Assembly: GCA_012964825.1 (NCBI GenBank)
Contig: DTTI01000069.1
Location: forward strand, 1 to 64,000
Direction of reading: 5' to 3'
Length of the DNA: 64,000 nt
From: Candidatus Neomarinimicrobiota bacterium
Lineage (GTDB): Bacteria; Fidelibacterota; Marinisomatia; Marinisomatales; S15-B10
Shown: positions 41,908-51,700 of the stretch, piece by piece
Numbering within the stretch: position 1 is the first letter of the stretch
Layout of the letters: each line of letters opens with the position of its first letter
Position numbers and translations under genes: made by a program
The notes under the pieces: generated by a model
The model's database searches: none
What the model saw: the letters and a program-made list of their open reading frames with translations, nothing else
What the model was told of the DNA's origin: nothing

Positions 41908-43626
41908 ATGAGTCATAAGAAAAAAGTACTTACAGGGTTTTTGATTCTCTCAATTAGCACCTTCACATATTCTTCCTGCAAAAAACATTTAGAAGAGAAA
42001 GCTGAGCTGGTATTGTTGAATGGGACTATTTATACCGTAGATGAACATAGACCTCAAGCTGAGGCTCTGGCCATAGAGGGAGATAGATTTGTTTTTATCG
42101 GTGATAATGCTGGAGCAAAAAAATATGTTGATGAAAAAACAAGAATAATTGACCTGAAGGGGAAAACAGTTACTCCAGGTCTGATTGACAGCCATGTGCA
42201 CCTAGAATGGTATGGAAGATACCAAGAAGAGCTACATCTTCATGGAACCACAAACTTTGATGATGTCCTGAAAATAGTAGAGCAGCATGTTAAGAGAATT
42301 GAGCCAGGAGAATGGATCATCGGCGCCGGGTGGGATCATGAAGATTGGCCGGACAAAAAACTTCCAACTCATGAAAGACTTTCCGCCATTTCTCCCGAAA
42401 ACCCCGTATTGCTAGAGAGGGATGGAGCTCATTCAGTTTTGGTAAATGACGCAGCTATGAAGCTTGCAGGTATAGACAAAAAAACAAAGGATATAAAAGG
42501 CGGACAAATCATCAGGGATGCAAAGACAGGCGCCCCCACAGGTATCTTCGTTGACAGAGCTAAAACGCTGATTAGCAGTATAAAACCTCAACCTTCTTAC
42601 GATGACAGAGTGCGCTACATCCTGAATGCGGTTGATTCCTGTATCTCTGTGGGACTCACAAGCGTCCATGATGCAGGAGTTTTTAATGAGCCCAGTTTGG
42701 CTTATGAAATCATAGATATTTTTAAGTCATTAGCTGAGAATGGGAGACTAAAAAATCGAGTATATGCCATGTTAGGCGGTAATGAAGTATATCTGGACAA
42801 TTATTTTGAATACCTTCCTATGATTGGTTACGGAAATCACCATCTTACATTCAGAAGTATAAAGATTGCCATCGATGGTGCCATGGGTTCTCGTGGCGCA
42901 CTACTTTTAGACGAGTATTCAGATATGCCTGGCCATCGTGGTTCTGTGGTCACTGAATCAGACGCAATTAAGAAGATTGCTATCGGTGCTGTTAATAAAG
43001 ACTTTCAACTGAACGTTCATGCAATTGGTGACAGCGCCATTCGACTTTCCCTTGATCTATTTGAAGAAGTTGATGCTGATTATCCCATACATGATCGTCG
43101 ATTCCGAATTGAACATTTGCAGTTAATCTCCCTTGAGGACATTCCACGTTTGGAAAAACTTGGCGTTATTCCATCCATGCAAGCATATCACGCCATCTCC
43201 GATATGAACTGGGCAGAATCAAGAGTTGGAAAAGAACGTGTGAAAGGGAATTATGCCTGGCGGAAGGTCCTTGACTCAGGTGTGATCATTGCAGGCGGTT
43301 CAGACATCCCCGTAGTGCCTATTGACCCACTATGGAGTATTTACGCATCCGTTACCAGACGGGACATTGACGGACTTCCGGAAGAAGGGTGGTATCCGGA
43401 AGAACGTATGTCTCGAGAAGAAGCGTTAAAAAGTTATACAATCTGGGCAGCTTACGCAGCATTTGAAGAAGATCTAAAAGGATCCATCGAAGTGGGAAAG
43501 TTAGCAGACCTAGTAGTCTTCTCTAAAGATATCACAAAGATCGCCGCAGAAGAGTTATTAACTACAAAAGCCCTTTTAACTATTGTAGGTGGGGATATCG
43601 TTTACAAGCGTAAGGAGTTTGAGTGA
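41908..43626 (+). CDS. Amidohydrolase family 3 (YtcJ-like) lipoprotein
   Basis: The 572-residue metal-dependent hydrolase has a lipoprotein signal (FLILSISTFTYSSC). The amidohydrolase start LVLLNGTIYTVDEHRPQAEA and the metal site TPGLIDSHVHLEW are followed by IDGAMGSRGALL, NVHAIGDSAIRLSLDLFEE and GGSDIPVVPIDPL. Members hydrolyse C-N bonds of amides or cyclic compounds; the substrate is unknown. The anchor places it in the periplasm or on the surface. It diverges from the flavoprotein operon and converges with the flavin-reductase-like gene. No strong Shine-Dalgarno is seen before the ATG at 41908. The gene is richer in A+T than most of the window. Confidence 0.92.
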   Translation: MSHKKKVLTGFLILSISTFTYSSCKKHLEEKAELVLLNGTIYTVDEHRPQAEALAIEGDRFVFIGDNAGAKKYVDEKTRIIDLKGKTVTPGLIDSHVHLEWYGRYQEELHLHGTTNFDDVLKIVEQHVKRIEPGEWIIGAGWDHEDWPDKKLPTHERLSAISPENPVLLERDGAHSVLVNDAAMKLAGIDKKTKDIKGGQIIRDAKTGAPTGIFVDRAKTLISSIKPQPSYDDRVRYILNAVDSCISVGLTSVHDAGVFNEPSLAYEIIDIFKSLAENGRLKNRVYAMLGGNEVYLDNYFEYLPMIGYGNHHLTFRSIKIAIDGAMGSRGALLLDEYSDMPGHRGSVVTESDAIKKIAIGAVNKDFQLNVHAIGDSAIRLSLDLFEEVDADYPIHDRRFRIEHLQLISLEDIPRLEKLGVIPSMQAYHAISDMNWAESRVGKERVKGNYAWRKVLDSGVIIAGGSDIPVVPIDPLWSIYASVTRRDIDGLPEEGWYPEERMSREEALKSYTIWAAYAAFEEDLKGSIEVGKLADLVVFSKDITKIAAEELLTTKALLTIVGGDIVYKRKEFE

Positions 43627-43659
43627 GAAAAATGGAATAAAAATCCATTACGGTGACTT

Positions 43660-44343
43660 TTAATATTTAATATCGGTCCTGCCGACAGTTTTGCCTATAT
43701 GGCCAACAAGTTTTCCCATGGTATAAAACTCTCCACTGCCAGCAGTCATACCAAAAAATGAGACATTGGGGACAATTAGCCGACCATCTTTATCACATAC
43801 ACTTTCATGGACAGTTGTGGCAACAACATTAGCAAAGAAAACAGTGCGGTTCGGAGGAACATCAATAGTATTAAAAATTCTGCATTCTACTTGAATTGGT
43901 GCTTCCTCTACAGTTGGGGCATTAACTTTGACTGCCTTCCCTTCAGTTAGGCCAGAAAGAGCATATTTATCACCCACTTTACTGGAGTTCATATCCACGG
44001 TATCAAAAGCGGTAATAATATCTGCTGTGGGAACATTCAAAACGAATTCTTCATGCAATTTAATCAAATTGCCAGCTATGTGATAATCAGCCACACTAAT
44101 TCCAATTTGGGGCGGTTTGCCTTCAATCACAAAGGTCCATACCACTGAAATTTCGTCCGGATCACCCGGTTTCCCACGAACTGTCAACAGTATTGCTGGG
44201 ACAGGAGGAATCATCGGTCCATTTTCAGAGAGCCTGAGACGTTTCTTTTTATCCTCTGAGAAAAAACTTGGAATAGTCGCACCGCTCAGGCCAGTCATTA
44301 GTGCAGGAAACACGGTCTGTTTCATAAAGATACGACGATTCAT
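43660..44343 (-). CDS. Exported flavin reductase-like (DIM6/NTAB) flavoprotein
   Basis: The 227-residue protein has the FMN-binding split-barrel fold of flavin reductases: GKPGDPDEISVVWTFVIEG and PPQIGISVADYHIAGNLIK, then ECRIFNTIDVPPNRTVFFANV. I chose the ATG at 44343, preceded by AAAGGAG. It starts with a twin-arginine-like signal (MNRRIFMKQTVFPALMTG), consistent with export of a flavin-loaded protein. The longer reading 30 bases upstream adds only charged residues before that signal. Activity and partner are unknown; FMN binding is inferred from the family. It converges with the amidohydrolase gene. Confidence 0.88.
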   Translation of the reverse strand: MNRRIFMKQTVFPALMTGLSGATIPSFFSEDKKKRLRLSENGPMIPPVPAILLTVRGKPGDPDEISVVWTFVIEGKPPQIGISVADYHIAGNLIKLHEEFVLNVPTADIITAFDTVDMNSSKVGDKYALSGLTEGKAVKVNAPTVEEAPIQVECRIFNTIDVPPNRTVFFANVVATTVHESVCDKDGRLIVPNVSFFGMTAGSGEFYTMGKLVGHIGKTVGRTDIKY

Positions 44344-44423
44344 AGTTTGCTCCTTTTTGACTCTTCTATTCAAAGATTCTTGACTTTTTCAATCACTGGA
44401 ATTGGACCTTTCCCAAACCATAT

Positions 44424-44452
44424 AAAAAAGCCGTTCCAAAAGGAACGGCTTT
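44424..44452 (-). terminator. Intrinsic terminator after the PorV-like gene
   Basis: AAAGCCGTTCC (44427-44437) and GGAACGGCTTT (44442-44452) form a perfect 11-bp stem with a 4-nt loop. On the minus strand a run of six T follows. It lies 22 nt past the PorV-like stop codon. Confidence 0.92.
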
Positions 44453-44474
44453 CGAATAATAATGTACGAGTATC

Positions 44475-45443
44475 TTAGAGCTGGTAGCCGAGTGAAAACC
44501 TCATAACAGGATCAAAACTCTCCATTTGGGTCATGGCAACATTCACCGAAATACCGGCCATGTTTACACCAGCTCCAAATGAGAGGGCATCCTGAACAAG
44601 GTCACCCATAGTGTAACTGCCGCGAACTTTTATCATGCCCGCAACAGTCATTTCACCGTTCACCGCAATCCGCTGAGCCATATCAGAAAGCTTAATAACG
44701 TTTATTCCTGCCATAAGGCCCATATTATCATCACCAAATGCCTGGCCAACCGCACCGAAAGTAAACGTCATGGGCGGAGCGAGGCTGGATTCGGTTTCTG
44801 TTTCTACAGGATCAATCGTGGGACCGAAATTGGAGATGACCGCTCCCAGTTGAAGATTTTTATAACCTGTGTTGAATTGCGTTCCCACATCAAAGGCAAG
44901 TCCTGAGAGAGATGCATCATCAATATTCTCAGAGACCATCTTTGCAGAACCACCGATGGAGAATTTATCCGAAAGAAAACGTCCATAGCTCACCTGGAGG
45001 GCATTATCAGAAGCAGTGAAAGTCTCCATATTCGGTTCAAAAACGTAGGATCCAGACTCCTCCTTCCAGCCTGATTTCATAAAGTCCCCGTAATCTACCG
45101 ATACAAAACCAACACCCAGAACACCACCAGCCATAGGCATTACAACACCGGCGTTCATGTAGGATGTTTCTACGATCCATTGCGTCATCCCGGCGCTGAA
45201 TCCCAGACCACCTGCTCTGGCCAAACCCGCAGGGTTCCAGTAAAGCGCTTCCGCACCAGCTGCCTGGGCTGTAAGACCTCCCAGGGCCGCACCACGGGCA
45301 TCATAATGAAGGTTCAGGAACTTAAACGCTACTGAACCGGATTTGTCTGACACACCTTCCTCATCTCCCTTTTGCGCCATAAGCAGCACAGGAAGAGCTA
45401 GGGTGAGAACTGCTGTCCATTTAGTCAGTTTATTAAATCGCAT
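44475..45443 (-). CDS. PorV/PorQ-like outer membrane protein
   Basis: The 322-residue protein has a signal peptide (residues 1-23) and the family start SVAFKFLNLHYDARGAALGGLTAQAAGAEALYWNPAG, read here as the pattern AR-A-LGG and WNPAGLA. A beta-barrel of the FadL/PorV type follows, ending GYQL. PorV-like proteins are outer-membrane parts of the type IX secretion machinery or shuttles for its cargo. GGGAGG precedes the ATG. It lies 17 nt downstream of a gene for a protein with a sorting domain, so it may escort that cargo. Confidence 0.85.
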   Translation of the reverse strand: MRFNKLTKWTAVLTLALPVLLMAQKGDEEGVSDKSGSVAFKFLNLHYDARGAALGGLTAQAAGAEALYWNPAGLARAGGLGFSAGMTQWIVETSYMNAGVVMPMAGGVLGVGFVSVDYGDFMKSGWKEESGSYVFEPNMETFTASDNALQVSYGRFLSDKFSIGGSAKMVSENIDDASLSGLAFDVGTQFNTGYKNLQLGAVISNFGPTIDPVETETESSLAPPMTFTFGAVGQAFGDDNMGLMAGINVIKLSDMAQRIAVNGEMTVAGMIKVRGSYTMGDLVQDALSFGAGVNMAGISVNVAMTQMESFDPVMRFSLGYQL

Positions 45444-45460
45444 GTCGTTCCTCCCAAGGG

Positions 45461-47473
45461 TTAGCGGATCACCGCTAGTTTTCCGGTCGCATCGCCTACT
45501 TTCCAGAAGTAGACACCGGTTGTGACCTGCGTCCGGTTACGGGACACGAGGTTCCAGTCGAATGAACCAGTCGAACTGATCTTTTTCTCAAAAACCAAAT
45601 TGCCCGTAACATCAAAGATTTTAAGATCATCGCCGGACTTTACATTGTAAAACCGCATGAAATAGATGTTCGGATTGTCCGCGCCGAAGAATGTGGTCAT
45701 CACTTCCCGCTTCCAAGGGTTGGGCGCCACAAAAGGCGCTGTAGACTCACTGCCACTTACATCACTGTAAGTCAGAGTCTCCAGTGAAACTGTAAAGGCT
45801 GGCGGAGCCGTCGGTATATCTACCCTGCCATATGGATCACTTACCAAGGGGTAAGACATGGTGTAATAACTCTCCAGCGAGGGGACACTACCATGTGTCG
45901 CGCTGGTGCCACCCTTGTCATAAGCGGCCACATAATACCAGTACATGAGGCCGATAGCCACGTTCTCATCTACATAACTGTAGGTTCCGCCTGAGCCAAA
46001 GCCAGAAGCGGGTCCTTCTGAAAGCACTTTGTATGGTCCAGCAGCATGGGCTGGCCATTCGGCGTTCGGTGCTGTTGAAGGAGAACCCTCAGCATCCGTG
46101 GAGCTCCCTTCAGCGCTCATCAGCGCTTCGGTGTTGGTTCCGGGTGCAGCAGCAGCACGATAAACCCGGAAGCCAGAGAAGTCAGCTGATCCAATGTCCG
46201 GATCAATAGCTGCGATCTGCGCATCGCTGTAGGTCCAAGTAATCTTAACTGTACCATCGGACTGCGTTGTTACACCATTGGCGGCAATCTGAGGAGCCGC
46301 AGGCGGCTTTGGCAGATTATAGTCCCAGTCGTAGGCCTGTTTTGCCGCCCTAGCAGCATTCTGAGTGTTTTCAAGACCGGCACCCGCCAAAACAGCAAAC
46401 ACCAACTTAATGGAGTCACCGGCCGCAACATCATAAGGTCCATACGCCTGAAGGTATCGCATATCCATGGGGCTCGGGTTCACACTTTTCTTATCTTCTC
46501 CCCGGAAACCGGCACTGGCAAAATTCCACCGCGCTGCGGCAGTCTGAGGATCTTCATCACCTGTCCACCAGTAGTGAGTCACATCTGTAGCAACCAATGC
46601 ATCGTGGTTTTTACCGTTCAGGTTTATGGGTGTCTGTGCAACACGAACACCACGATAATCACGACCATCGTCATCGATGCCGAAGTCGTTGGCCGCCGAC
46701 GCCTGATTATCACCATCCAGTTCCATGGTTGTCATGGTAACCTCATCATAATCCACAACATCATCTGTCCAAAAAGGGAAATCCCAGTCCGGAAAGGGGA
46801 CATTCCAGGTGACGTCATGATCAGCCTTGCCTCCCATAATAAGATCCGTGATATCATCTGTACCATTGTTAATGAGCGTCATTTCTTCAATAACAAAGTC
46901 GTTGAAGTCATAAGTAGATGTTGGGGCGCCAATCTTGTAGTAAGTGTTTGTGGTCCCCTGAAAACTCCAGGAGAGCCGGCGGGCTTTCACCGTCATATTT
47001 AGCGTTGGAATCGACCAATCTGAGTGACTGATCCACGGCTCTTTGTTATATTCATCCCATTCCGCCCATCCCTGGCTTGTTGTACCAGGCTCGGTACCAC
47101 GTGTTAAAACGTATTCTCCTGTGGTTCCTTCAAAGTAATCTCCACCAATCTTCCCCACGATCCAGTAACCGGCACGGCAGTTGTAGTTCAGAAACCCTTT
47201 GCCGCCTTCCACGGTAAAGCAGCCAGGATACACCCAGCCGGGAATAACAGCACCACAGGTTTGATCACCTACATTTCCATAGGAATCCCAACCCATCCAC
47301 ATGGCATTGTTGGTGTGATAAACATACGTCTGATCAACTGCAGGACCGTAGGTGCGAATGAGGCCCCGTTTCTGTAGATCATACTTGTCCGATGCGTCCA
47401 CGAAAGACACAAGGTTAAGAACCAGAGAAGCCCCAATTGTGAGACTCCAAAATTCATGATTCAATTTATTCAT
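45461..47473 (-). CDS. Secreted protein with fibronectin-III-like region and C-terminal sorting domain
   Basis: The 670-residue protein has a signal peptide (residues 1-27). A large N-terminal domain of unknown type (about 30-390) is rich in tryptophan and aspartate. A fibronectin-III-like region with VRITW-like strands (KITWTYSDAQIAAIDPDIG and GFRVYRAAAAPG, about 400-560) follows. A C-terminal beta-sandwich ends VYFWKVGDATGKLAVIR, typical of type IX secretion cargo. I chose the ATG at 47473, preceded by AAAGGAG. It lies between a TonB receptor and a PorV-like protein in one run, and I expect it to be displayed with or supplied to the receptor. Confidence 0.87.
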   Translation of the reverse strand: MNKLNHEFWSLTIGASLVLNLVSFVDASDKYDLQKRGLIRTYGPAVDQTYVYHTNNAMWMGWDSYGNVGDQTCGAVIPGWVYPGCFTVEGGKGFLNYNCRAGYWIVGKIGGDYFEGTTGEYVLTRGTEPGTTSQGWAEWDEYNKEPWISHSDWSIPTLNMTVKARRLSWSFQGTTNTYYKIGAPTSTYDFNDFVIEEMTLINNGTDDITDLIMGGKADHDVTWNVPFPDWDFPFWTDDVVDYDEVTMTTMELDGDNQASAANDFGIDDDGRDYRGVRVAQTPINLNGKNHDALVATDVTHYWWTGDEDPQTAAARWNFASAGFRGEDKKSVNPSPMDMRYLQAYGPYDVAAGDSIKLVFAVLAGAGLENTQNAARAAKQAYDWDYNLPKPPAAPQIAANGVTTQSDGTVKITWTYSDAQIAAIDPDIGSADFSGFRVYRAAAAPGTNTEALMSAEGSSTDAEGSPSTAPNAEWPAHAAGPYKVLSEGPASGFGSGGTYSYVDENVAIGLMYWYYVAAYDKGGTSATHGSVPSLESYYTMSYPLVSDPYGRVDIPTAPPAFTVSLETLTYSDVSGSESTAPFVAPNPWKREVMTTFFGADNPNIYFMRFYNVKSGDDLKIFDVTGNLVFEKKISSTGSFDWNLVSRNRTQVTTGVYFWKVGDATGKLAVIR

Positions 47474-47521
47474 TTGAGTCAACTCCTTTGTAATCTTGTT
47501 GCTCTTCATTCTTCTGATAAA

Positions 47522-50344
47522 CTAGAAACTAAGGCTAGCGCCAAAGTTGATTGTCAAGGGTTTTCCGTAGGCCAAAAGATTATTCCTCGGTCCAGAGGCC
47601 ACTTGATAGAAGTTGGATGTTTCATCGAAGAATGACATGGGATCAGCTACCCAGACCACATTCTTGCGGTTGATGACATTTTCCACCAACAGATAGACTG
47701 TGGGGGAAGCGAACCCGAGACCAAGCCTTGCATCCACCTTAAGATTGATATCCATTGTAGAAGGTGCCCTTTCCTTCAATGCCGCCCCGGCTCCACCGGC
47801 GCGGGCAGTCATGGGAAGACCGCTCATTGCTACAAAGGTTAAGCTGCCGCCTACGCGCTCCATCATACCACCCATGGACATATGATAGTCAACATAGCCG
47901 TTGAGGACGTGTGGCCTGTGCCAGTCCAAGGTCGTCATTGTCATAACCCCGGAACGCTCCTGAAGGAACTGATCAACTGCGCCTGCACCCTGCTGGAGCT
48001 TATCGGACGCGGTCCCTTCTGCAACTGAGAAAGTGTAGGAGGCACGCCCTGTGAGCCCTGAAGCCGCCGTTTTAGCAAAACCTAACTCAAGTCCCCGAAT
48101 TCGGCCGAAGTGATCGCTGGATTTGAAATTAAAGCTGGTAGCCTGATAAAAATCATCCGCGGTCCATTCACCAGGATTGTCATAACCAGAACCATCATCC
48201 ACCGCCGGCTGGAGCGAGGCACCATTAACAGCCACTAAGTGAGCAATATCCTTGTTGTAACCCATCACATCTATCTTCATTCCGCCCGGGAGACTGTACT
48301 GTACACCCATCTCATAAGTGGTTGTCTCCTGAGGATCAAGGTTCGGGTTGCCAAGAAAAACGAAGTTGCCTGACTCAGTACCACCATCCATCTGTGCCAT
48401 ATAGTTATCCAGCAGATCGTAGAAAGTTGGCCTTTGGAAAAATGAGCCATAGGAATAGCGGAAAGCCATATTATTACTCACAGGAAAAGAAAGCCCAATG
48501 CGAGGACTTAGTTTTGATTTGGTTTCCGTTGCACGACGCTGGGAAAAATCGAAGGGGTTGATTGTCTGACTCTCCCACATTCTGTCCCCATCCTCACTCA
48601 CATCCCAGAGGCCTTTGTCAGCGCCCGCATTAAACGCATCGAAACGTAAACCGACATTGACAATCATGTCACTGAATTCCATCTGGTCCTGCACGTAGAC
48701 TGCCATTTCCATGGGACTCACGTCCTTGATGTTGTTTACCTGAATACGTGGCTTAGCATCAGAGTAGCCTACCGTCCGGCCGAACCAGACATCATGGCCG
48801 ATCCTGTCGATTTGGAACATCCGGTACTCAAAGCCACCTTTCAGCAAATGACGGTTATTCAGTTGACTGGTTCCTCCCAATGAAAACGTCGTGTGTGAAT
48901 CTTCAGATTTAAAGTAGTGACCATAAACGTTCATTGTCCCAAACCAGGCGTTGTTATTCGTCCTGTCTTCGAGAACTTTTGTGTGATCCGGGCCATCGGC
49001 ACCGCTGTACTGAGTAGACGCAGTTACATTCTTAACATTTACAAAATCAACGAATTCACCGCCCGACGTTTTAGCGCCATCCTCCGTGATCTTGCTGAGG
49101 TTGTCTAACCGGAGCGTAATATTGGTATTAGCGGAGAGAACATAGTTGGCAGTGACACCAAACTGAACAGTCTGTGACTCCGTACGAGGGAACTGTCCCA
49201 AGGCATATTTCCAATCTGTTACAAGCAATTCACCCGCAGTTTCTCCGACTCTATTTCCATCAAACCTGGGATCATACATACTTTTTGAATCGTGAAAGAG
49301 GAATTCCGCGCCCAGCTTCAGATTCCCGCCTAACTGATAAGTGAGTTTCGCCTGGTAACTGCTGAACTCATCAGAGATTCCTGGCAGACGGCCGGGATCA
49401 TTATACGACCTCATAGAGGCAACGAGCCCGAATGCACCGGAGCCGACACTCACATCGGCATCCAAGATGTTCATCGCATCACCGAAAGTTTCATCCATCG
49501 TATGCTCACTGGCAGTAGCAGATCTATAGCTTTCGCCTTCAGCTACCTCCAGAGACTCGCTGTAGAAATCAGCATCTTTGAAGTCACCATCCGCACCACC
49601 TTCACTCCTGACATAGTCCTGGGTTCCTGAGGTCCGGAAGCTGACATTGGCATGTACACCATCCGGCGCTTCCCTCAACACCGTGTTAAAAATACCTGAC
49701 ATGGCCTGGCCGTATTCGGCATTAAAGGCCCCCGTGATCACCTGAAGCTCTTCGATCATGGAAGGGTTGATAGGAATGGCATTGTTGCCCATAATAGGAT
49801 TGAGTACAGAGGCCCCGTCCACGAGATACATCTCCTCACCAGAACGGCCGCCCCGGAGATGGAGCATTCCATCGTGTTCTATGACGCCCGGGAGCGTTTT
49901 TACAACATCTTTCACCGTTGCAACGGGGAGCTGTGTGGTGAGCGCACCGGAGACGTACTGTTTAGTAGAGGTTAGTGTTTTCTCAATAAGTGGACGTTCA
50001 GAAACAACCGTCACTGACTCGCCAGCAATGGCCTGGCTTTCAAGTGAAGCTTCCAGAGGTGTTGTCACATCCATACTGACACTCACATCCGTAGCATTAT
50101 ATTCGGCGTAGCCAATCATGGAAAAGGTTACACTGTACACCCCCGGCGGCAGGTTGATGATGAAATATTCACCATTCTCATCCGTGGCGGCACCGAAAGA
50201 GGTGCCATCCACTATGACGTTCGTACCGATAAGAGGATTTCCAGTACCTGCTTCTGTGACTCGACCAGATATTTTACCTGTCTGTCCAGCAAAAGCGAGG
50301 GAAAAAACACAAAGAACAGCAAGAATAGGCTTCAGGGCTCTCAT
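47522..50344 (-). CDS. TonB-dependent receptor
   Basis: The 940-residue outer-membrane receptor has a signal peptide (1-19), a regulatory-like beta-sandwich (about 20-100, GRVTEAGTGNPLIGTNVIV), a plug with LPGVIEHDGMLHLRGGRSGE and a 22-stranded barrel ending in GASLSF. GGAGG precedes the ATG at 50344. It is the first gene of a set with a secreted cargo protein and a PorV-like protein. The ligand is unknown; the gene is larger than the 785-residue receptor at 11-13 kb. Confidence 0.93.
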   Translation of the reverse strand: MRALKPILAVLCVFSLAFAGQTGKISGRVTEAGTGNPLIGTNVIVDGTSFGAATDENGEYFIINLPPGVYSVTFSMIGYAEYNATDVSVSMDVTTPLEASLESQAIAGESVTVVSERPLIEKTLTSTKQYVSGALTTQLPVATVKDVVKTLPGVIEHDGMLHLRGGRSGEEMYLVDGASVLNPIMGNNAIPINPSMIEELQVITGAFNAEYGQAMSGIFNTVLREAPDGVHANVSFRTSGTQDYVRSEGGADGDFKDADFYSESLEVAEGESYRSATASEHTMDETFGDAMNILDADVSVGSGAFGLVASMRSYNDPGRLPGISDEFSSYQAKLTYQLGGNLKLGAEFLFHDSKSMYDPRFDGNRVGETAGELLVTDWKYALGQFPRTESQTVQFGVTANYVLSANTNITLRLDNLSKITEDGAKTSGGEFVDFVNVKNVTASTQYSGADGPDHTKVLEDRTNNNAWFGTMNVYGHYFKSEDSHTTFSLGGTSQLNNRHLLKGGFEYRMFQIDRIGHDVWFGRTVGYSDAKPRIQVNNIKDVSPMEMAVYVQDQMEFSDMIVNVGLRFDAFNAGADKGLWDVSEDGDRMWESQTINPFDFSQRRATETKSKLSPRIGLSFPVSNNMAFRYSYGSFFQRPTFYDLLDNYMAQMDGGTESGNFVFLGNPNLDPQETTTYEMGVQYSLPGGMKIDVMGYNKDIAHLVAVNGASLQPAVDDGSGYDNPGEWTADDFYQATSFNFKSSDHFGRIRGLELGFAKTAASGLTGRASYTFSVAEGTASDKLQQGAGAVDQFLQERSGVMTMTTLDWHRPHVLNGYVDYHMSMGGMMERVGGSLTFVAMSGLPMTARAGGAGAALKERAPSTMDINLKVDARLGLGFASPTVYLLVENVINRKNVVWVADPMSFFDETSNFYQVASGPRNNLLAYGKPLTINFGASLSF

Positions 50345-50520
50345 GCTATTCCTCCTTATTATTTTTCATTGTTCGAATAAAAAAACCGGGGATTTGAGAA
50401 AAGTCAAGACTAAATCCACCACTTCCCTTTTAATCCCCACATAAGAAATTCAAACTATTTTGGGCATAATATTGAGTAAAACCTAAGGAAAAATTGAGCT
50501 GGGTCACATTTTGTGAGTTA

Positions 50521-51663
50521 TTACTCGACGGTGATCCCTCGGTGAGAAAGTTCCTCCATAAATTTATCGTACGGCACGTCGTAAAGAGGCGAAAGAACAC
50601 CTCTTGAAGAAATTTCCCCTCGAGCAACCATTTGCGCCATAATACTAGCGGTATATCCCACTGTTCTGTTCATAGCGGTGAAACCTGTCTCCCGATCGCG
50701 ATAATCAATTACGTGTTGTATTACCCGCTCTTCCTCTCCTCCTCTCATGCCTGCTGCCTCCACACGGATAACGATTACGTCTCTCTCTTGGGCCCCAAGT
50801 TGCAACTTCGGCTCCAGAACCTCTCTAAGAAAGTCTCTGGGTGACGGCAGACCCTTCTTCAGCGGTTCTGTAGAGAGAAATCCCAAGTTAGAAAATGGTC
50901 GCATGGCTGTGGCGTGACCTGGCCAACGGAGGGTGTACCTGCCGGCAGTATGGCATGAATCACCAATACCCATCTGTTCCACAAAACGCAAGGCATCGCG
51001 GTTAGGAGTTGCTTCCATTGCACCTAAGCTAGGAACATCAACATAATGGATGTTCTCCTCGTCAAAAAGGGTCTCACAGGGAATATCAATGATTTCACCC
51101 TCTTTCAGAATTCTGGCGTCATCTGAGTATGACTTCAGGACTCCTTCATACGTCCAGGTAATTTTATACTTCAACAGATTGTCTGCGGCTGAGAGCTCTG
51201 GCAAGCCGCCGCCATAGCTGTTCAGTTCATATATTTCATCGAAATAACGCAGCATTTCCCCGCAGAGGATCAGGTCTATTCCGGGATCCAGCCCGCTCTC
51301 AGGAAAAAGAGTTACACCAGCCGATTTCGCTTTGTCATGGAGGTTATAGAGGTCCTTACCATAATTAGCGTTCACCATGTGAACACCCTCAGCAATGGCA
51401 ACTTCCGCTACAGGCCGGGCAAAGGGTACAGGAAGCATGTCCACAACCACATCAAATCCTTCCTTCATAATGGCTCTCAAGGCAGCCTCATCGGTGGCGT
51501 CACACACTTGTTGAGAGCACCGATCATCTTGAAAAAGGGGATCTCCTTCTACACCAGAGAGGTCTACGTCTGTGGCCAATACACTCTTTACATCTGAAGA
51601 TTGCAGCAGATCATAAATGACGGCCCGACCTTGCATACCACAACCAAGGACAAGAAATTTCAT
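50521..51663 (-). CDS. Saccharopine dehydrogenase-like oxidoreductase
   Basis: The 380-residue NAD(P)-dependent protein has the Rossmann start KFLVLGCGMQGRAVIYDLL and FPESGLDPGIDLILCG, typical of saccharopine dehydrogenase and lysine dehydrogenase relatives. Family members oxidise or couple amino acids such as lysine. I chose the ATG at 51663, preceded by AAGGAG. The longer reading starts inside the antiporter gene. It is the last gene of the DUF3311-to-saccharopine set, next to an aminotransferase, so lysine or another amino acid is a likely substrate. Confidence 0.88.
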   Translation of the reverse strand: MKFLVLGCGMQGRAVIYDLLQSSDVKSVLATDVDLSGVEGDPLFQDDRCSQQVCDATDEAALRAIMKEGFDVVVDMLPVPFARPVAEVAIAEGVHMVNANYGKDLYNLHDKAKSAGVTLFPESGLDPGIDLILCGEMLRYFDEIYELNSYGGGLPELSAADNLLKYKITWTYEGVLKSYSDDARILKEGEIIDIPCETLFDEENIHYVDVPSLGAMEATPNRDALRFVEQMGIGDSCHTAGRYTLRWPGHATAMRPFSNLGFLSTEPLKKGLPSPRDFLREVLEPKLQLGAQERDVIVIRVEAAGMRGGEEERVIQHVIDYRDRETGFTAMNRTVGYTASIMAQMVARGEISSRGVLSPLYDVPYDKFMEELSHRGITVE

Positions 51664-51700
51664 TCTGTATAGAGCTCCTTTTGAATTATACCATATATTC

